Shown piece by piece: positions 34,784 through 47,050 of a stretch of 64,000 nt of DNA. The position numbers were made by a program, and so were the translations under genes. The DNA comes from Rhytidiadelphus loreus (lineage: Eukaryota > Streptophyta > Bryopsida > Hypnales > Hylocomiaceae). Below the pieces are notes generated by a model that was not told where the DNA came from, did not search any database, and saw nothing but the letters and a program-made list of their open reading frames with translations. The first letter of the stretch is position 1. Every line of letters begins with the position of its first letter. The stretch spans positions 2,046,001 through 2,110,000 of the forward strand of contig OX344764.1 of NCBI GenBank assembly GCA_947034895.1. Direction: 5' to 3'.

Positions 34784-36300
34784 ATGGTAGCTCTAAAACA
34801 CGCCATGGTATCGTCAGCAGCTTTCAGGTTGTCAGCAAAGGAGGCGGAAGTATACACCTTGGTTGTATCTGAAGTTATTGATATTGATTCTACTACTACA
34901 AGAGGTGGACTTGATTTTGTTCCAACAGAATATCATGATTTGTATGAGGCTTTCAGTGAAGAATCATCCAATGCATTACCAGAGCACGGAATTTTTGACA
35001 TGAAAATTGAATATAAGGAAGGATAAGAGCCCAAGAACACAAGATTGTGACCTATGTCCCCCGTGGAATTGGAAGAATTGAGGAATTATTTGGAGGAAAA
35101 CTTGAGTAAAGGATGGATTCAGAGATCTAAGTCTCCGGTTTCAGCATCAATAGTATTTGCTCGTAAAAAAGATGGATCAATCAAGATTTGCATCAACTAC
35201 CGAAATCTTAATAGAATCATCGTTCAAAATCGCTATCCGTTACCTTTAATTCCGGAACTCACCGACTAGTTGGTAGGAGCCAAAATATTTACCAAGTTGA
35301 ATGTGCGATATGCTTACCATTGGATACGGATGGCGTAGGGTTATGAATTTAAGACAACCTTCAAGATTCGTTATAGATTATTCAAATATTTGGTAATGCC
35401 ATTTGGGCTCACAAATGCCCCAACAAAATTCCAAGCCACATGCAAAGCATTTTTGTTGATCTTTTCACTAGAAGAAAACCAGAAGAAATTGCGTTTTACT
35501 TCACAAAAACTGCGTTGTACTCAACATAAAAGTATCATCTGGATTTTGTTGAGTTCTCCCTTTATAACGCAAAATTCTACGTTCCAATGGTTCAACACAG
35601 AATTTGACAAGTAAAATGCAGATTTTTGACAAGTAAAACGCAGAATTTTGTATTAGAGTGCAAAATTTTGTGTTACAAAGGAAGACCTCAACAAAATCCA
35701 GATGATACTTTTTTGTTGAGTGCAACGTAGTTTCTGTGAAGTAAAACGCAGTTTCTTCTGGTTTTCTTCTAGTGTTTAGACATATCTATCATTATTTATT
35801 TGGATGATATTTTAATCTTTTCAAAGAATATCAACAAGTGGTAAGAGATGTCCTCCTATGGCTTTCTATGAACTTCAAGTCCGGTTTTGTCAAGCACCAA
35901 TGTTGATGCATTTGGATTTTTAACGTCCTTTTATTATTGAAATCGATGCATTTGACACTACAACAGGGGGGATTCTCTTTTAGTATAGGGAAGATGGGCA
36001 TATGCACCTATGTGCATATCGTAGTTCAAAAATGTCTCCAGCAAAACAAAATTATGACATGTATGACAAGGAACTTTTAAGTATTGTACATGCATTTCAA
36101 AATTGGAGGGTTTATTTGGAGGGGTCGCTACATGAAGTTCGGGTGATTTCAGGCTATAAGAACCTTGAATATTTTCTTACTATTAAACAACTTGATCGAC
36201 GCCAAGTTCAATGGTCCAAATTATTATTTGCATTTTATTTTATTATTCAGTTTTGACCAGGGTCAATGAATGGACGAGCTAACACCCTTTCCAGATGAGT
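34784..36300 (+). pseudogene. Gypsy reverse transcriptase and RNase H, split by a MITE
   Basis: RT words in order: WIQRSKSPVSASIVFARKKD, IKICINYRNLN, YLVMPFGLTNAPTKFQ (about 35387), then, past the 309-bp insertion, YLDDILIFSKN (about 35800). RNase H words follow: FIIEIDAFDTTTGG and YDMYDKELLSIVHAFQNWRVYLEG. In-frame stops sit, for example, at the codons before LVGAKIF and before GYEFKTT; both are TAG where family members often have CAG. Confidence 0.7.
35466..35774. mobile_element. 309-bp CACTA-type MITE
   Basis: It begins CACTAGAAGAAAACCAGAAG and ends with the inverted complement. The two arms match for about 90 bp with few changes. It is flanked by TTT on both sides (35463-35465 and 35775-35777), the 3-bp duplication typical of CACTA elements. 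It is too short to code for anything. It interrupts reverse transcriptase between the MPFGLTNAP and YLDD motifs. It differs in sequence from the large CACTA element's end (CACTACAAAA). Confidence 0.9.
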
Positions 36301-36346
36301 TGATGTCATTGAGGAGGGAACACAAGAATCAAGACCTTTATTAAAA

Positions 36347-36841
36347 TTGGTAGCTTTGGAAGCTTGTGAACGAGTTTGGACCGATGATCAAATTTTAGAG
36401 TGCGTTCGAGTGGCAATAAAGAAAGATCCGACACTACAACCAATCTTGGCATATTTTGAGAATGGAGCTCAGCACGCCCCAATAGATATATGTCACCGGT
36501 TCCACTTGTATAAGTTTCAGAAGGGGATTCTTTGGTTTCAAGACACGGTCTTTGTTCCAGATGACGATGAACTCCGGCGGCAAATTCTAAGGTCTCGACA
36601 AGATGCCCCAACCACAAGACATCAAGGTCGAGCTAAATCTCTAGATTTGGTTGCAAGAAATTTCTATTGGCCAACAATTCATAGGTATGTACACCGTTAT
36701 GTCGACGGTTGTAATACTTGCCAAAGATCAAAATCTTCTCATCATGCACCTTATGGATTGCTACAATCTATTCTGACGGCGGAGGTCCCATGGAAACGAG
36801 TCACAACTAATTTCATTGTGAAGCTACCCAATAGCAATGGC
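36347..36841 (+). pseudogene. Gypsy integrase, N-terminal part
   Basis: It holds the H2C2 zinc-binding part of integrase: HQGRAKSLDLVARNFYWP and CNTCQRSK, then VPWKRVTTNFIVKLP. The frame runs straight into the hAT insertion at 36842 and resumes after 57628. Confidence 0.8.
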
Positions 36842-36935
36842 TAGGGTTGTCATACCAGACGGGTCGGAGTGATCGGACCGGACGGACGGACGCTCCGGAC
36901 ACCTTTCATTTTTGAAATTTTCCAACACTGAAATC

Positions 36936-37010
36936 AAGGCGCGGACGTTTCCCTCAGGGCGGGGACGTCTTGTCCAGGGCAGGGACGTCTTGGACAAGGC
37001 GGGGACACAT
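36936..37010. repeat. GC-motif array near left end of hAT element
   Basis: Four copies of the RGGGCGGGGACGT family (GGCGCGGACGT, AGGGCGGGGACGT, AGGGCAGGGACGT, AGGCGGGGACA) lie about 100 bp inside the left terminus. The same motif occurs upstream of the transposase and between the two cargo genes. Confidence 0.8.
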
Positions 37011-37093
37011 CAGTTTAATCCGAATTTTTGTAGAATTTTTGTACTTCATTTACGAATTCTTGCTTTCATAGGGTGAAAAACATTCTCTGCTGC

Positions 37094-37976
37094 CATCTTT
37101 GATGCCCTACCTAAGGCTGAAAAATTGTTATTTTAACATGAATTTTTTTTCATAAAATGACCTCTTTGCTATTAATATGTTGTACCAAATTAGAAGGCCA
37201 AAAGATTTACACATAAAAAGATATTCACAATCTACCAACATGTGTACTTGTGTGGTTCAGACTTTAGAGAAACAATTTCAATGCTACCAACTCCCGGAAA
37301 TTGAGAAATTAGAATTTGGCCATGAAATTTGTGGCATGAGATCATGACTTTGTTGATAACATTTGTGTCAAATTTCAAGTTCAAAGGATTTGTCCATAAA
37401 AAGATATTAAAAATCTACCAACGGACAAATGTATTTGAGACTTGAGAGAAACAACTTCAATGGTGCCCACTTTGACACCTTCCGAGGGACACAATTTTCT
37501 TTTTGATATCATGAAATTTTTGTCATGAGATCACCTCTATGTTCATAATATGCATGCAGAACTTCAAGTTCTAAAGATTTTTCTAGAAAAAGATATTTGA
37601 AATCTACCAACATGTGTGGGTGTGAAATAATTTCTAGGAACTACCTCTGTTGGTAGATTTCCAGTATCTTTTTATAGGCAAATCCTTTGAACTTCAAATT
37701 TGACCCACATGTTATCAACATAGACATGATCTCATGATAAAAAATTCATGGCCGAATTTTGATTTCTCAATTTCTGGGAGTTGGTACTTGGTAGCATTGA
37801 AATTGTTTCTCTGAACCACACAAGTACACATGTTGGTACATTGTGAATATCTTTTTATGTGTAAATCTTCTGGCCTTGAAATTTAGCACACATGTTATTA
37901 GCAAAGAGATCATTTTGTGAAAAGAATTTCATGTTTAAATAACAATTTTTCAGCCCTTCGGAAGGCATCAAAGATG
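37094..37976. repeat. Long inverted repeat (arms about 330 bp)
   Basis: The left arm at 37094-37423 pairs with the right arm at 37649-37976. Matching words include GATTTACACATAAAAAGATATTCACAAT and ACATGTGTACTTGTGTGGTTCAG on one arm and their complements on the other. The 225-bp loop is itself a diverged third copy of the about 185-bp unit that ends in CTACCAACATGTG. A transcript through it would form a long hairpin. Confidence 0.85.
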
Positions 37977-38366
37977 ATAGTAGTGAATGTTTTTTTCTAC
38001 GTGAATGCAAGGATAGTAATAAATTTAGTACACCTTACTTACAACATTCAAACTATACAATATAACTACACTCATGAATGTCATCTTCATGCATGGCAAA
38101 TGTGATAATTCTACAAACACAATTGGAAACTTTTTTATTTTAGATAACCAAAAACATTTTTATATTTCAAGCGTTGTTCAGTACAATAACAAGTTCACAA
38201 CACAATGAATATACTGCTCTCAAGATACACCTCCTCTTCTACTGGTTATCTAAGATTCTCCTTCTTCTTCTTGTAGATCTTCATTACTTCATGTTTCAAT
38301 TGGTGCAACTGTCTTGAACTCATGATGAATGAAGGTCTACAGAACACAGATGCTGTCAGGTGCCCC

Positions 38367-41300
38367 TCAATTGTTGAAACGACTTGATCTGTGAACTTCT
38401 TGTGTACCCGGATCTAGTAATGCAACATCTCGAATGACCACATCATCATCTGTTGGTGCCTCATCACAATCAGGGTCGTCTTCATCATCACCAACTTCAC
38501 TAGTTCCACGTTCATCTTCTCCATCGTCACTGTCTGTGGTCCACTGGTTTTTCACTTTCCAGTTCTCATTTCGAAGCTCCACAGCTGTTTGACCATGCCT
38601 ACGACTACGTTTAAACCTCTTGTGCCATTGAGCTCTAGGGTCCTCCGCGTCAGAATTTATAATGGGGCCTCCTTGTACTCGAGGAACGACATACGTTGGA
38701 GTGGACAAAGTTGGTCCTGGGACATACGTATTCAAAAATGGCTCTATCACCACGTTCGGGTCTCGGACCCCAATTCCTAGAAGAGGGTGTTTAGGGGGCC
38801 TCGATGACGACGCTTCGTTATTGTTTCATCCACCTCTAATATCACGGCCTCCAATCGTTGCACGACCTCTTGCTCTTCCACGGACGAAAATCCTTCCACG
38901 TCTTTGTTGATATTCACCCATAGTGTGGTGAATTGCGGATTGAAGGGCGGTACAGTGTCTACCACCCGTTGTAACATTTGAAATGCTTTGAGGCGTCATT
39001 GCAACATTTCCCACTGAGCCTAGCACTTCTTCGGAAGGTCGACAAGGAGCACTTGAAGTTGCGGGAGATGAAGGGTTAGAAATAATAGTATGCACTGCAA
39101 CTGGTGGTGGTATATGGGCTTCATCTTCAAGCGGGTCAGTAAACGCAAAAACATCATTGTGATCTAAATGTTCAGGGTCAAAACGCGTTCTTCCCATTGC
39201 ATTAACCTCCACAACATGTCTTGTGATCGGTCGTGCCATCCTTGTATTTCCAATGTTCTGGCCATGGCGTCCTCCAACAACTCTGTTGCTATCGCGGCCC
39301 CCCACTCCTCTGGGCCCCCTATTGCCATCACGATCGCAAACGGATCCTTTAGTATTCTGAGTTGCATTGTTCTTCAGATTCTCACTGCCATTTCCATTTC
39401 CCCCTTCGTTTTCCAAAGGGAGGTTGTTGTCATTGTTCGAGATAACATTATCATCATCGGCGTCCACTGTGGCCGGGTGATCACTCTCGGAAGACGATGA
39501 CAAAGGTTGCACTTCAGAAACAACTACATTTTCATCGCCAATGGGTGTAGGACTTTGGCGAGGATCGGCTCCCCAAGGGCCCCAGCGACCAGGGAGGACT
39601 TCCTCTTCCACTTCATGACCATCTCTGTAGTAATTTCTAGCTTCTGCAAGGTAATCAGCCCCCGTCCTCCACAACTCTGGATTTGGTCGGTATTCTCGGG
39701 GTGCTCGGTTAGCTTCCACATCAGCCTCTTCCTCTTCCTCAGCTACCATCGCGTCAAATTCACGATTGCGTTCAGCCACTGGAACGAAGCCAAGGGCATC
39801 TGGATCAGAATCCTCCGAGAGGATATTAGCATCATACCAACGAACAGGATTGGCCTCTGGTCTTTGCTGAAGTACACGGCTATTGGTATAAATATATACC
39901 AATGACTCAACCTTCTCGGGGGCTAACCGATTCCGGACCTTGTTGTGGACGAAGGAATACATACTCCAATTCCTTTCACATGAACATGCTGAACATGTCA
40001 ATGACAAGATACGAACGGCAATCTTAGATAGTGCTCGATCTCCAACCCTGTGCCACCATTGGTGAGGAAGCATCTGTGTCACTCGGATGTCAGGTGTCTC
40101 TGCTGCACTGTATGGCCCTGTGCCCTCCTCGAATTCTGTTAATTCCGCCAACACGTTATTAAACTCCACACCCACTACATTTTCCATTTTGCGGATGACT
40201 CGATACAATGCACGGAGGGCAACTCCATCAACCCTAAGTGCCACGTTATCCAAGAGATACGGATTTAGAAGGGCTCCAGCATAGTGAACATCCGTGAACA
40301 CCATGTCCCACCTAGATGTGAAAGACTCCTCCATGGTGGTGGCTATGTCATCTCGTAGGTTGAAGGGTGGCCCTCTTAAAGAAAACACATGGGCTCTCAA
40401 ATTGTGCATTACGAGCCACGCCCGACCCATAGCTGGTTCTCGGCCATCAAATATGCGCAATGCCTTCAACACGTCTTCAGTCATGTGCACGTAATTTGCA
40501 CATCGTTGCCAGAAGCCCACGTCTTCGATAGTTGACACCACATTACGTGAAGTTGTAGCTACTTGCTCCGCATTTTGTCTGTCTCGCAGACCATCAAAAT
40601 AATTTTGAACGCGCGCATGGTCTTTTAACCGTAGCAGTACTCCGTGAAGTTTCTCCAATCGATGCAACATGAGAAAATTACAAGCAAAGCGGGTTTCGCT
40701 GGGCACTACTAACTGAAGGGTCGGACTCAACTCCCAGAATACCGACATGGTCGCGTGATGGTTCCGAATGTTGGATAACGTGGCACTTAGGGTTGATGGA
40801 TAACGTGGCACAATCTTCTTGCCCTTTGAATTAAATAAATGTTGGATAACGTGGCACAATCTTCTTGCCCTTTGAATTAAATCTTTGAATTCTGGTACTT
40901 TGGTCCAATCTTCCAACATGAGATCCAAAGCATGTGCCATGCACCCCTGCTTGAAAATGTGTGAATACGTGCAAACGATATCATCCAATGCTCCAAGCAT
41001 ATTCGCTGCATTATCCGTACAAACCTGTGTCATGTACTTTGAACCCATTTTCTCAATGAATACCTTCATCTGGTCCGCTATGTAGCGCATGGACTTCTTT
41101 TGCCCGGTGGTGTCAATGGCCCCCCAAAATACATCACCGGTAGGGCACGACATCATTACATTCATTAGAGGCCTCCGGTTCACGTCATCCCAGCCATCAG
41201 TGCATATTGTCACCCCATAATGTTTCACTGCAAAACCAACTTTGGTTTCAATTTGCTTCTCGATTTGCAACCTCTTCGGTTCAATCAATTTCGTCCTGAA

Positions 41301-41927
41301 CTGATGGTAAGAAGGTGGACTGTATTCAAACCTTGCCATTGAGGTTGCCCTCACTACCTCAATAAAGGCTGGATTTCTTGCCACATTAAATGGCACGTTC
41401 GCCTCGTAAAAAAATGATGCCCACTTGTCATCCAACTCCTTCCTCTTCGCAACATTAAAAGCATCCTTCATACGTTGCTGAAGTAATGACCCAGATCTTG
41501 TGGAATTTGATGCAGCGAGACTTTGGGACCTCTGTATTGCATCATTCCCTTCAGGGAGAGTAACCCCTTCAGCTTGGGCGTCACCTGAACCCCCTCCCGT
41601 CACTTCGTTTTGAAAGGATTGGCTTGAACTTGCAACTGGAGTTGCTCTTGATGGACCAGTGGGAATTGATTCTCCTTCATACATGTCCTCGGGGCTCAAT
41701 CGTTGAGGAACAAAGTTTGCACAATTTGCAAATCGGTGGCGCACGGCTCGCGGTGCATTACGACAAATTGACCTCTCGGACTTCGCACCATATCCAAAGT
41801 GAGCAAAAGCGCGCTCGCGTTTATAGCTGAATGTTGCATTGCAAAATACACAACTCACTTTCCCCCCGTTCTCAGAGAAATTATACCACGGTTCCCATTC
41901 TTTTGTTTGCTTTCGTTGACTTCCCAT
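38367..41927 (-). CDS. hAT-family transposase with long acidic/RGG tail
   Basis: ATG at 41927 (MGSQRKQTKEWEPW). The frame is open for 1033 codons to a TGA at 38826-38828, then open in the same frame to 38367 (about 1186 codons in all). N-terminus: a BED-like zinc finger with CVFC and following His/Cys. Residues about 235-310 are the DUF659-type core, with TDGWDD (about 243) and TDNAANM (about 304), the first two catalytic aspartates of hAT enzymes. Residues about 618-686 are the hAT dimerisation region, with CERNWSMYSFVHNKVRNRL; its Glu at about 651 is the likely third catalytic residue. The tail is acidic and ends in RGRARG and RGG words, where the TGA sits (CGA-to-TGA type). The catalytic core is uninterrupted, so activity until recently is possible. 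Promoter: TATA and GC motifs at 42178-42310. Confidence 0.9.
40771..40882 (-). repeat. 46-bp duplication plus partial third copy inside transposase
   Basis: GGATAACGTGGCACAATCTT and the following 19 bases occur at 40798-40836 and again at 40844-40882 (period 46). A third copy of the first 14 bases lies at 40771-40786. The period is not a multiple of three, so the copies are read in different frames, yet no stop results. The insert lies after the RARRL word of the core, where family members pass directly to the RNHH word. Confidence 0.85.
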
Positions 41928-42177
41928 TGCGTTCACGACGAATGCAAACGTTTTCTTGGAGGAGGTAGAACTGTAGAAGAGGCTATTACACCAAATGAAA
42001 AGGACAAAATAGTAGTTAGCACCAATCAACTGCTTGAACTGACTTTTACATCACCTCAACAACTAACTAGGGCCATTTGTCACCCAAGTAGACTCCCAAG
42101 GAGCTCAAAGTGAATTGAAGTCCAAGATGATGAGGCCAAGATGACAAATGTAAAGAAGTCAATCTGACAAGCTTGGC

Positions 42178-42310
42178 TTTATAGCCTGGGAGTGCAGGGG
42201 TGCGGACCTCTTCTGCAGGGGCAGGGACGTCAGGGGCAGGGACGTCACACAATTCCGACGCGTCCCCGCCCCGGCGCAACGCATTCCCGGACGACAGGGC
42301 GCGGAGGTCC
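42178..42310 (-). promoter_or_regulatory. Transposase promoter: TATA box plus GC motifs
   Basis: On the minus strand TATAAA (42183-42178) is preceded by GC-rich words GGGCAGGGACGTCA (twice) and a CGTCCCCGCCCC inverted copy. It lies about 250 bp before the ATG at 41927. The arrangement (motif array, then CTATAAA) is the same as at 54614-54833. Confidence 0.55.
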
Positions 42311-42334
42311 TACCATAGACTTTGGTATGAATTC

Positions 42335-43760
42335 AGTTGTGGGATTCTTCCTTCCCATAGAGAGAGGAGAATCAACTAATGTAGTCAGCTCTTAATTTGA
42401 GCACAGGGAATATCTTCAAGTCAATGGCTGCATTAAGAGGTCCAACTACTTTTTGAGTTCAATGACAACGTATTAAAGCATGTCACTCCCTTCTTGAGGC
42501 CAAACTTCAAGTTCTTGCTTTCATCAAGCACTTGAGAAGTAGGACCCATGTAAAGTTGGAACCCAAAATAAAAATAAAAAATGAAATTGAACTTCCAAAC
42601 AAGAAAGACTAAATTTGTGTAACTAAAATCCCAAAAGATTTCGAGTCCTAATGAAAGTCAAGGTACATAATTGTTTAAATTCAAGTTCAAAGTTTATATT
42701 TCATTCTTATTAAGAAAAGATATTTGTGATTTTGGATTTGAAGTTTACAAATCAAACTATTACCAACGTATACTTCTCAAGCTTTTGGTTTAAGTCTTCA
42801 TTTTTTAAATACAAAGCTACAAGGTTTTGGATTTAAATCAAATACAAATTATAATGCTTTAGAATATGCTTGAAGGGGTTTTTTCCGTGAAAAAAGGGTA
42901 CAAGGATTTAGGGCTTAAAGACTTTAACCAAAATTTCTTGTAATGGGTAAAATAGGAGGGGTGGGTATTGAAATGAAATACTAGTTAAGTGATTTTTTAA
43001 TTCAAGGGCAAAGGTTCATTTCATTATTTTGGGTATGGGGATAGCAAAGCGTTTTGGGTCTTTGGGAATGAAATGAAGCAAAATTGTTTATGATTTCAAA
43101 TATTCAATCATTAGACTCCACCCTCTAATTTGTGTAATGGGATCCTAGAGCTCTAAACTCTAAAGTAAGTCTAGGACTTAGGAGGGGTGGGTATTGAAAT
43201 GAAATACTATTTAAGTGAGTTTTTAATTCAAGGGCAATGGTTCATCTCATTATTTTGGGTATGGGGATAGCAAACCCTTGGAGGGAGTTCAAATTTGGCT
43301 TGGAGGGAGTTCAAAATTGGCTTGGAGGGAGTTCAAATTTGGCTTGGAGGGAGTTCAAAATTGGCTTGGAGGGAGTTCAAATTTGGCTTGGAGGGAGTTC
43401 AAAATTGGCTTGGAGGGAGTTCAAAATTGGCTTGGAGGGAGTTCAAGGAGGGAGTTTAAGACTGGGTTCAAAATTGAAATTGGAATCCGCGTCCTGACTT
43501 CACGTCCCCGCCCTGACGAGACGTCCACACGTTCATGCCCTGACCCTCGGATGCAAGAACTCTCTCCACCAACGACGGGGGGGAATGGAATTGACCTTGA
43601 GATTTGAAATTAGCATAGGATTCTTCCTTCCCATAGAGAGAGGGAAAGAGGGAAACCAATTAATGTAGTCAGCCATTAATTTGAGCTCGGGGAATTTCTT
43701 GAAGTCAATGGCTGTATTAAGAGGTCCAACTACTTTTTGAGTTGAAAGAGAATTCATGGA
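42335..43760. repeat. Direct segmental duplication inside hAT element
   Basis: The block at 42345-42470 (ATTCTTCCTTCCCATAGAGA to CCAACTACTTTTTGAGTT) recurs diverged at 43615-43742, about 1.27 kb away. Within it, 42955-43050 and 43181-43277 are also copies of one another (GGAGGGGTGGGTATTGAAAT...). No gene is present. A GC-motif pair lies at 43488-43550. Confidence 0.75.
43277..43465 (+). repeat. 22-bp minisatellite, alternating variants
   Basis: Seven full units of CTTGGAGGGAGTTCAAATTTGG or its AAAATT variant plus a partial eighth. The first six alternate strictly between the AAATTT and AAAATT forms, which suggests growth by doubling a 44-bp pair. Open frames across it are by-products. Confidence 0.9.
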
Positions 43761-43764
43761 AAGA

Positions 43765-46250
43765 TGTGTCTCCTTTCATGTATCGCCCTTGGTCTTCTTC
43801 GCTTCTCCAAGGACTTGAGAAATAGTCCCCACATCCCAAAAATGGGATTTCTAGAGAATTAAAACTAAGTTGCACACTTTCAAGAAAACAAATATAATAA
43901 GATGCTAGAAGTTTTAGGATTTGTAACGGTAAACAAGGTACTCGTTTTTGAAAATTCAAGTTGAAGACTTAAAGGATGAATGTTATAGTTCTCCAAAATA
44001 GAAGCTAAAAGGGTTTGGAATTCCAAAAAAAAGGGTTTTAGAAATGTTTCGACGAAATTTAAGAGAATTTGAGCAAGTATGGAAATTTGGGGTATTCAAT
44101 GATAACAATTTCAGAAAATTTGAGCAAGTATGGAATGTATTTGAATTTTTTTATAGAAGCATACCAAAAAAAATCCTACTATATTTAGGATAGTAGGATG
44201 TGTGTAATTAATTATAAAAAATATTGACTATTCAAATTTTAGCTTATAAGAATTTCGGATGATGAATGGTGGAGGCAGAAAATGGTGGTTATTCTATGAA
44301 TTCATTCTTCATGGCAAGTTGGCTAAATGAGTACATGACTACATGCTTCAATATTTTTACAACCAGTCAACTTTCCCAAAACAATTCCACCCTACATTCT
44401 TAATTTAAACTTTACACTTTACAGGCTTACAACACAAATTATGGATTACTCTAATATATATTTTGTAATTCATATAATTTTATTTCCACCTTTACCTTTA
44501 AGAAATCAGAATAATTTTACTTTTATTCCTAAATTATTGTAAAAACAAAAAATAAGAAGAAAAATTATCGGAGGAACTAGCAAAATGTATATAAATTTTG
44601 TATATCAATTACATAAAAGGATTCATTTGGTTTCAACTTCAAGTTCAGGACATCAAGATGGAATTCGACTTCAAGTTGTTTCACTTATTTGATACTTTGA
44701 TGTGGCTTTCTTTTGTGTGAAAAATAAAATAAGCAATTGGATTTTTTTTTTGGTTCACCTCCATTACTACTTGCACCTCCCCCCAAAATTTCAAATTAAC
44801 CCCTAAAGTCCCATTGTCCCCTGAGGGGACACTTTAGAATTCGGGCAGGTTTCTATGGGCTGAAATTTTATCCTAATTTTGCAAAACTTTTTTTGAAGAT
44901 AGAAAATGTAATAAGCTTTGTGGGAATATAATTTTTATTTCAGTCGGTGCCTGGAAGCCAAAGTTATACCACAAGATGCGTAGAATTGAATTCGGTGGGC
45001 AGCAAAAGAAATTGAATCTTTAGAATGCAATTTTCAGATTTTTGGTTTTTTAAAAGGTTATGTTTGCTTGCTAGAACAATCTCACCATTGGGATTATTGT
45101 ATTTCAATCCCATCTAAGAGCTATTAATTGTTTAGTTTTTCTTTCAATTTTGAACGTGCTTCTACAATTCTACACTTCTACTTGACAATTTCTTGAAGTA
45201 TGAAAATGAAGTTGTTATTTTTTGAATTTTTTTTCATAGACTCCCAACTCAAGTCTTCAACACAATAAATTTTTAATTCAAATTCCATAGTACACATTTT
45301 TTCTACAAATAGCAATAAAAGTCATCTAAAATTGCAGTTTAGTGTTGAAGAAAACTTGTTTTTTAAACTTTGAATGCTCATATAGTCATATCTCTCAATC
45401 TGTACAGTCTAACTTCATGAAATTTTAACCACATAATTTCAAGCAAGTAAATTTCAAGATCCTACGGTTCAGTTTCAAAAATAGAATTCTTTTTGAATCT
45501 TGGACAACATAGTAGAAATGGCAGTTTTTATTGTTTTTAGACAGAAAAAATGTCATTAGGGGGGTGATTGAATTGTTTTCCTCTTTTTCCTCATATATGA
45601 TTATATGTTGATTTTCTGCAATAGAAAGTTAGAAATGATATCAATTAGAAACATTCGCAAACAAAATTGCAATTTCTGTAAATGATATAGAATTCAAAGT
45701 TTTAAGCAATAAAAATACCTGATTGTTATTCAAGCTAAAATAAGAAATTTTACCATTTTTGGATGGATCAAGTCATTCAAAGGTTAATGTATCCCTTCAT
45801 ACATTAACATCAATATATTTGTAACAAAATATATATTAATGTTAAATTGTTAATATCTTTTTAATTTTTATACACATACAATAATATTAATACATATATA
45901 TTTACATGAATATATACCTTCACACACTCAAAATCCGAAATGCACTTATTCTTAGGCCATGAGTACATTATTATATTCACATATCACACATGCCATATCA
46001 TGCAAAGGAATTCAACAATTGAATATATGTATTTCATATGCATCATGTAGTACAAAAATTGAAAAGTATACAATACTTTTTCCACAATAAAATATGCATA
46101 TCCACAAGTCTTTGTCTAATACTGTTTGTAGTACCGAACTACCAAAGTAGCAATTCTATAAGCCTCGGTAATGATAAGTGCCAAAGTCTATAACTGTATA
46201 TGCAAAACATGCTTTGTTAATTAGTAATTACTAGTTTAGCACACTAAAAA
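43765..46250. other. AT-rich non-coding stretch
   Basis: About 2.5 kb without supported genes. It holds ordinary AT-rich intergenic-type words and a short dyad near 45830-45900 (ATATATTAATG...). Nothing else is recognised. Confidence 0.55.
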
Positions 46251-46256
46251 ATGCAC

Positions 46257-46745
46257 TCAGTCGATGTTCATTGGACTGTTTGCAGTGCCACTAGGTCCAA
46301 CCTCGTCGTCGTGTGTGCCTCGTTGCATTGGAAAGTCTTCGTTGGAGCCTAGTTGAAGTCTACGAATCGCAGACCGAGTTCTCCTCGCTGGTCTGTCTTC
46401 TTCTAGAATGGCCCTCATGATTTGTGATTGCTTGAGACTCTCCAGAGCTCGGCGTATATCCGGGCTATGTTGTTCAAGCAAAAAATCCAGCCCTTCGTTT
46501 CTGAAAGTTTCCCTCCACTCAGATTCCGATAATTGAGCAAGCTCCGCGGGGTCGGGCATGTCAGGGTCTTCCCCAATACGAATTCCATTGTCATCGGTGA
46601 CTCGAACTCCATCAACGCCCCATAACCATCGCCGAGGGTGAGGTCCAAATTGAAACTTGAGTCCAACCTCGTCCCAATGTCCATTGAAGCATTGAAAGAA
46701 AAAATTCCGCCGTCCTTGGCTATACTTGTCTTTCATCGGAATCAA
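46257..46745 (-). CDS. Unrecognised ORF in hAT element
   Basis: A leftward frame of 162 codons with protein-like composition. Aromatic-rich start (GRRNFFFQCFNGHWDEVGLK), then RRWLWGVDGVRV, an acidic helix-like middle (ELAQLSESEWRETFRNEGL) and a basic/acidic tail. No family recognised. The frame just upstream (47050 to 46826) may be a preceding exon, since only 80 bp with two stops separates them. It could belong to a separate insertion together with the LTR-like copy B. Confidence 0.4.
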   Translation of the reverse strand: MIPMKDKYSQGRRNFFFQCFNGHWDEVGLKFQFGPHPRRWLWGVDGVRVTDDNGIRIGEDPDMPDPAELAQLSESEWRETFRNEGLDFLLEQHSPDIRRALESLKQSQIMRAILEEDRPARRTRSAIRRLQLGSNEDFPMQRGTHDDEVGPSGTANSPMNID

Positions 46746-46825
46746 ATGGTGTCAGACTTGGACAATTTGATTGGGGTCAGTCTCCCAACCACATTCAGCA
46801 GCGACCTATGTCTTGTCCACCGATG

Positions 46826-47050
46826 TCATTTGTAATTTCCAACTCCACACCAAGTCTGTTCCCCACATTCTACGGTGATCTGGGGCATTCGTGGCATTGT
46901 ATTCCCAATGTGGTGGCATGTATGGAACCAAGCTGTGAGTGTTTCTAACTCCACCCTTAAGTCAGAAATTTGCACACAAGTTCTAGCGGCATAAGTTAGC
47001 AAATTGTAAGGGTGAAATGTAAACGTAGTGTTCTTTGGCCTTCCAAGCAA
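46826..47050 (-). CDS. Possible upstream exon of unknown gene
   Basis: A 74-codon leftward frame with TFTFHPYNLLTYAARTC and ELETLTAWFHTCHHIGNTMP. Composition suggests a folded protein with a Cys/His pair. No family recognised. No clear ATG; it may be joined by splicing to the short segment at 48158-48087. Confidence 0.3.
   Translation of the reverse strand: MLGRPKNTTFTFHPYNLLTYAARTCVQISDLRVELETLTAWFHTCHHIGNTMPRMPQITVECGEQTWCGVGNYK

Noticed and set aside
42300..42330. An inner right terminus making a smaller hAT element (36842 to about 42320)
   Set aside because: No inverted copy of TAGGGTTGTCATACC and no GCAATGGC occurs there; the only matching end is at 57614-57628.
43237..43607. Two overlapping plus-strand frames with EFKFGLEGVQ-type repeats
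   Set aside because: They are read-outs of the 22-bp minisatellite in different frames.
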